15,654 nt of DNA from contig CAAFRY010000046.1 of the NCBI GenBank assembly GCA_900765525.1, positions 1 through 15,654 of the forward strand. The letters run 5' to 3'. The notes under the pieces are model-generated. The model was not told the origin of the DNA. It made no database searches and was given only the letters and a program-made list of their open reading frames with translations. Positions 14,768 to 15,654 of the stretch are shown piece by piece. Origin of the DNA: an uncultured Blautia sp. (GTDB lineage Bacteria > Bacillota > Clostridia > Lachnospirales > Lachnospiraceae). The position numbers and the translations under genes were made by a program. Every line of letters starts with the position of its first letter. Position 1 is the stretch's first letter.

Positions 14768-14805
14768 AAAGGAACTGAAAATACAGGCCGTCTATGGCCG
14801 GAAAG

Positions 14806-14844
14806 AAAAAAACAGAAGGACACAGCGTTTTTTGTGTTCTCTGT
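14806..14844 (-). terminator. Hairpin in the regulator leader, terminator-like on the opposite strand
   Basis: ACAG plus AGGACACA (14812-14824, one bulged A) pairs with TGTGTTCT plus CTGT (14833-14844), 12 pairs with one G-U, around an eight-base loop. On the - strand the stem runs straight into six or more T residues (14806-14811), the form of an intrinsic terminator. On the + strand no T-run follows. It would stop antisense RNA running back through the regulator before it enters the GH31 operon. Confidence 0.5.
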
Positions 14845-14864
14845 ATCAAAAAAAGGAGAAAAAT

Positions 14865-15654
14865 ATGCTGGATACTGCTGCCATTGTCATGTCTCACGGA
14901 AAAAATATTGCCCTGGAATATGCTGAGGGCGTAAATGATAATATGTGTCAGTCACATTTCCATGAATTTTATGAATTGTATTATCTGATTTCCGGAGAGC
15001 GCATCCATATGATTGAAAGCGAGGTATATCATATCAAAGCCAATAGCTTTGTTCTTTTTCCGCCTCGTACCATGCACCATTCTTACGGTGAAAAGGACGT
15101 ACCCTTTAAGCGCATTGTTCTATATTTTACACCGGACATGATAACCTCAGAGTCCGCCAGAAATCTGCTCTCCCAGAAAGTGCGCATTTTCTCCTCTAAG
15201 AACCAGCGGACCTCACCGGTATATTATGTGCTGAAGTCTATCGACCAGGAGCTTCGCAGTGAGGAGTCTTTTCATGAGGAGTATGCTGCCGCCACACTGA
15301 ATCAGCTTGCATTTACTATTTTGCGGCTGCATTTTCCTTCCGTACAGAGTACTCCAAAAACCCGTCCGGCACAGGCTGTTTCTTATATCCATCAGCATTA
15401 CGGAGAAGAAATTTCAGTCCAGGACCTGGCTTCCATGCTCTATGTAAGTCCTTACTATTTATGCCATGAATTTAAAAAGGCCACAGGGAAAACCATTATT
15501 CAATATCTCAATATTACCCGGATTCTTCACGCCCAACGGCTGCTTTTGGAAACAGAGAAAAACATTACGCAGATAAGCAAAGAAGTTGGCTTTTCTAACA
15601 TAACCCACTTCAACAGAATTTTTAAAAGTATTACAGGTGTATCTCCAAGGGAAA
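14865..15654 (+). CDS. AraC-family transcriptional regulator (3' end cut by window)
   Basis: 263 codons are visible and the frame is still open at the window edge; the last motif (GVSPRE) is where AraC proteins normally end within about 10-20 residues, so little is missing. The N-terminal cupin-type sensor has HFHEFYELYYLISGE (31-45) and FPPRTMHH (65-72), typical of sugar-responsive members. The C-terminal double helix-turn-helix begins near residue 183 (ISVQDLA) and includes the second recognition helix region QISKEVGFSNITHFNRIFK. AAGGAG lies six bases before the ATG. It is divergent from the GH31-TRAP operon and is the obvious candidate regulator, probably activating it when the inducing sugar is present. 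The inducer is unknown. Confidence 0.9.
   Translation, partial: MLDTAAIVMSHGKNIALEYAEGVNDNMCQSHFHEFYELYYLISGERIHMIESEVYHIKANSFVLFPPRTMHHSYGEKDVPFKRIVLYFTPDMITSESARNLLSQKVRIFSSKNQRTSPVYYVLKSIDQELRSEESFHEEYAAATLNQLAFTILRLHFPSVQSTPKTRPAQAVSYIHQHYGEEISVQDLASMLYVSPYYLCHEFKKATGKTIIQYLNITRILHAQRLLLETEKNITQISKEVGFSNITHFNRIFKSITGVSPRE

Noticed and set aside
1..15654. CRISPR array, insertion sequence, integrase or phage genes, tRNA or rRNA
   Set aside because: No regularly spaced repeats, transposase or integrase motifs, cloverleaf or rRNA sequences were found on reading through both strands.

Overview
The window looks like chromosomal DNA of a low-to-mid GC Gram-positive anaerobe, most likely a Lachnospiraceae-type member of Clostridia. 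The reasons are strong AAGGAGG ribosome binding sites, canonical TTGNNN-17-TATAAT promoters, a lipid-anchored (lipobox) binding protein instead of a periplasmic one, and a class A penicillin-binding protein with a long acidic, proline-rich tail. No phage, insertion sequence, CRISPR array, tRNA or rRNA was recognised.

Region 1 (1-259) has no protein gene. On the + strand it can fold into a long rod-like hairpin (2-133), a second layered hairpin (147-206) and a hairpin plus T8 that resembles an intrinsic terminator (220-257). It may be a complete or 3'-terminal structured RNA, or a dispersed palindromic element.

Region 2 (260-6652) is housekeeping. On the - strand are tsaE, tsaB and rimI (tRNA t6A synthesis plus an N-acetyltransferase), closed by a perfect palindromic terminator that contains the rimI stop codon; beyond it is a separate small zinc-ribbon gene. 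A cyclophilin-type prolyl isomerase is transcribed divergently from tsaE. It converges on a YigZ/IMPACT-family gene, with a strong 21-bp inverted repeat between them. A bifunctional class A penicillin-binding protein follows on the + strand and ends in a bidirectional terminator.

Region 3 (6653-15654) is a catabolic locus. A five-gene - strand operon reads GH31 glycosidase, TRAP substrate-binding lipoprotein (dctP), TRAP small subunit (dctQ), TRAP large subunit (dctM), second GH31 glycosidase. The three TRAP genes are coupled by one-base TAATG overlaps. A divergent AraC-family regulator, cut by the window end, faces it. The intergenic region carries two copies of a 12-bp direct repeat, one at each promoter. 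The simplest reading is that the regulator senses a carbohydrate, the TRAP system imports an anionic glycoside, and two cytoplasmic GH31 paralogues cleave it. TRAP transporters normally carry small organic acids, so pairing one with two alpha-glycosidase-family enzymes is the most interesting feature of the window. The substrate cannot be read from the sequence.
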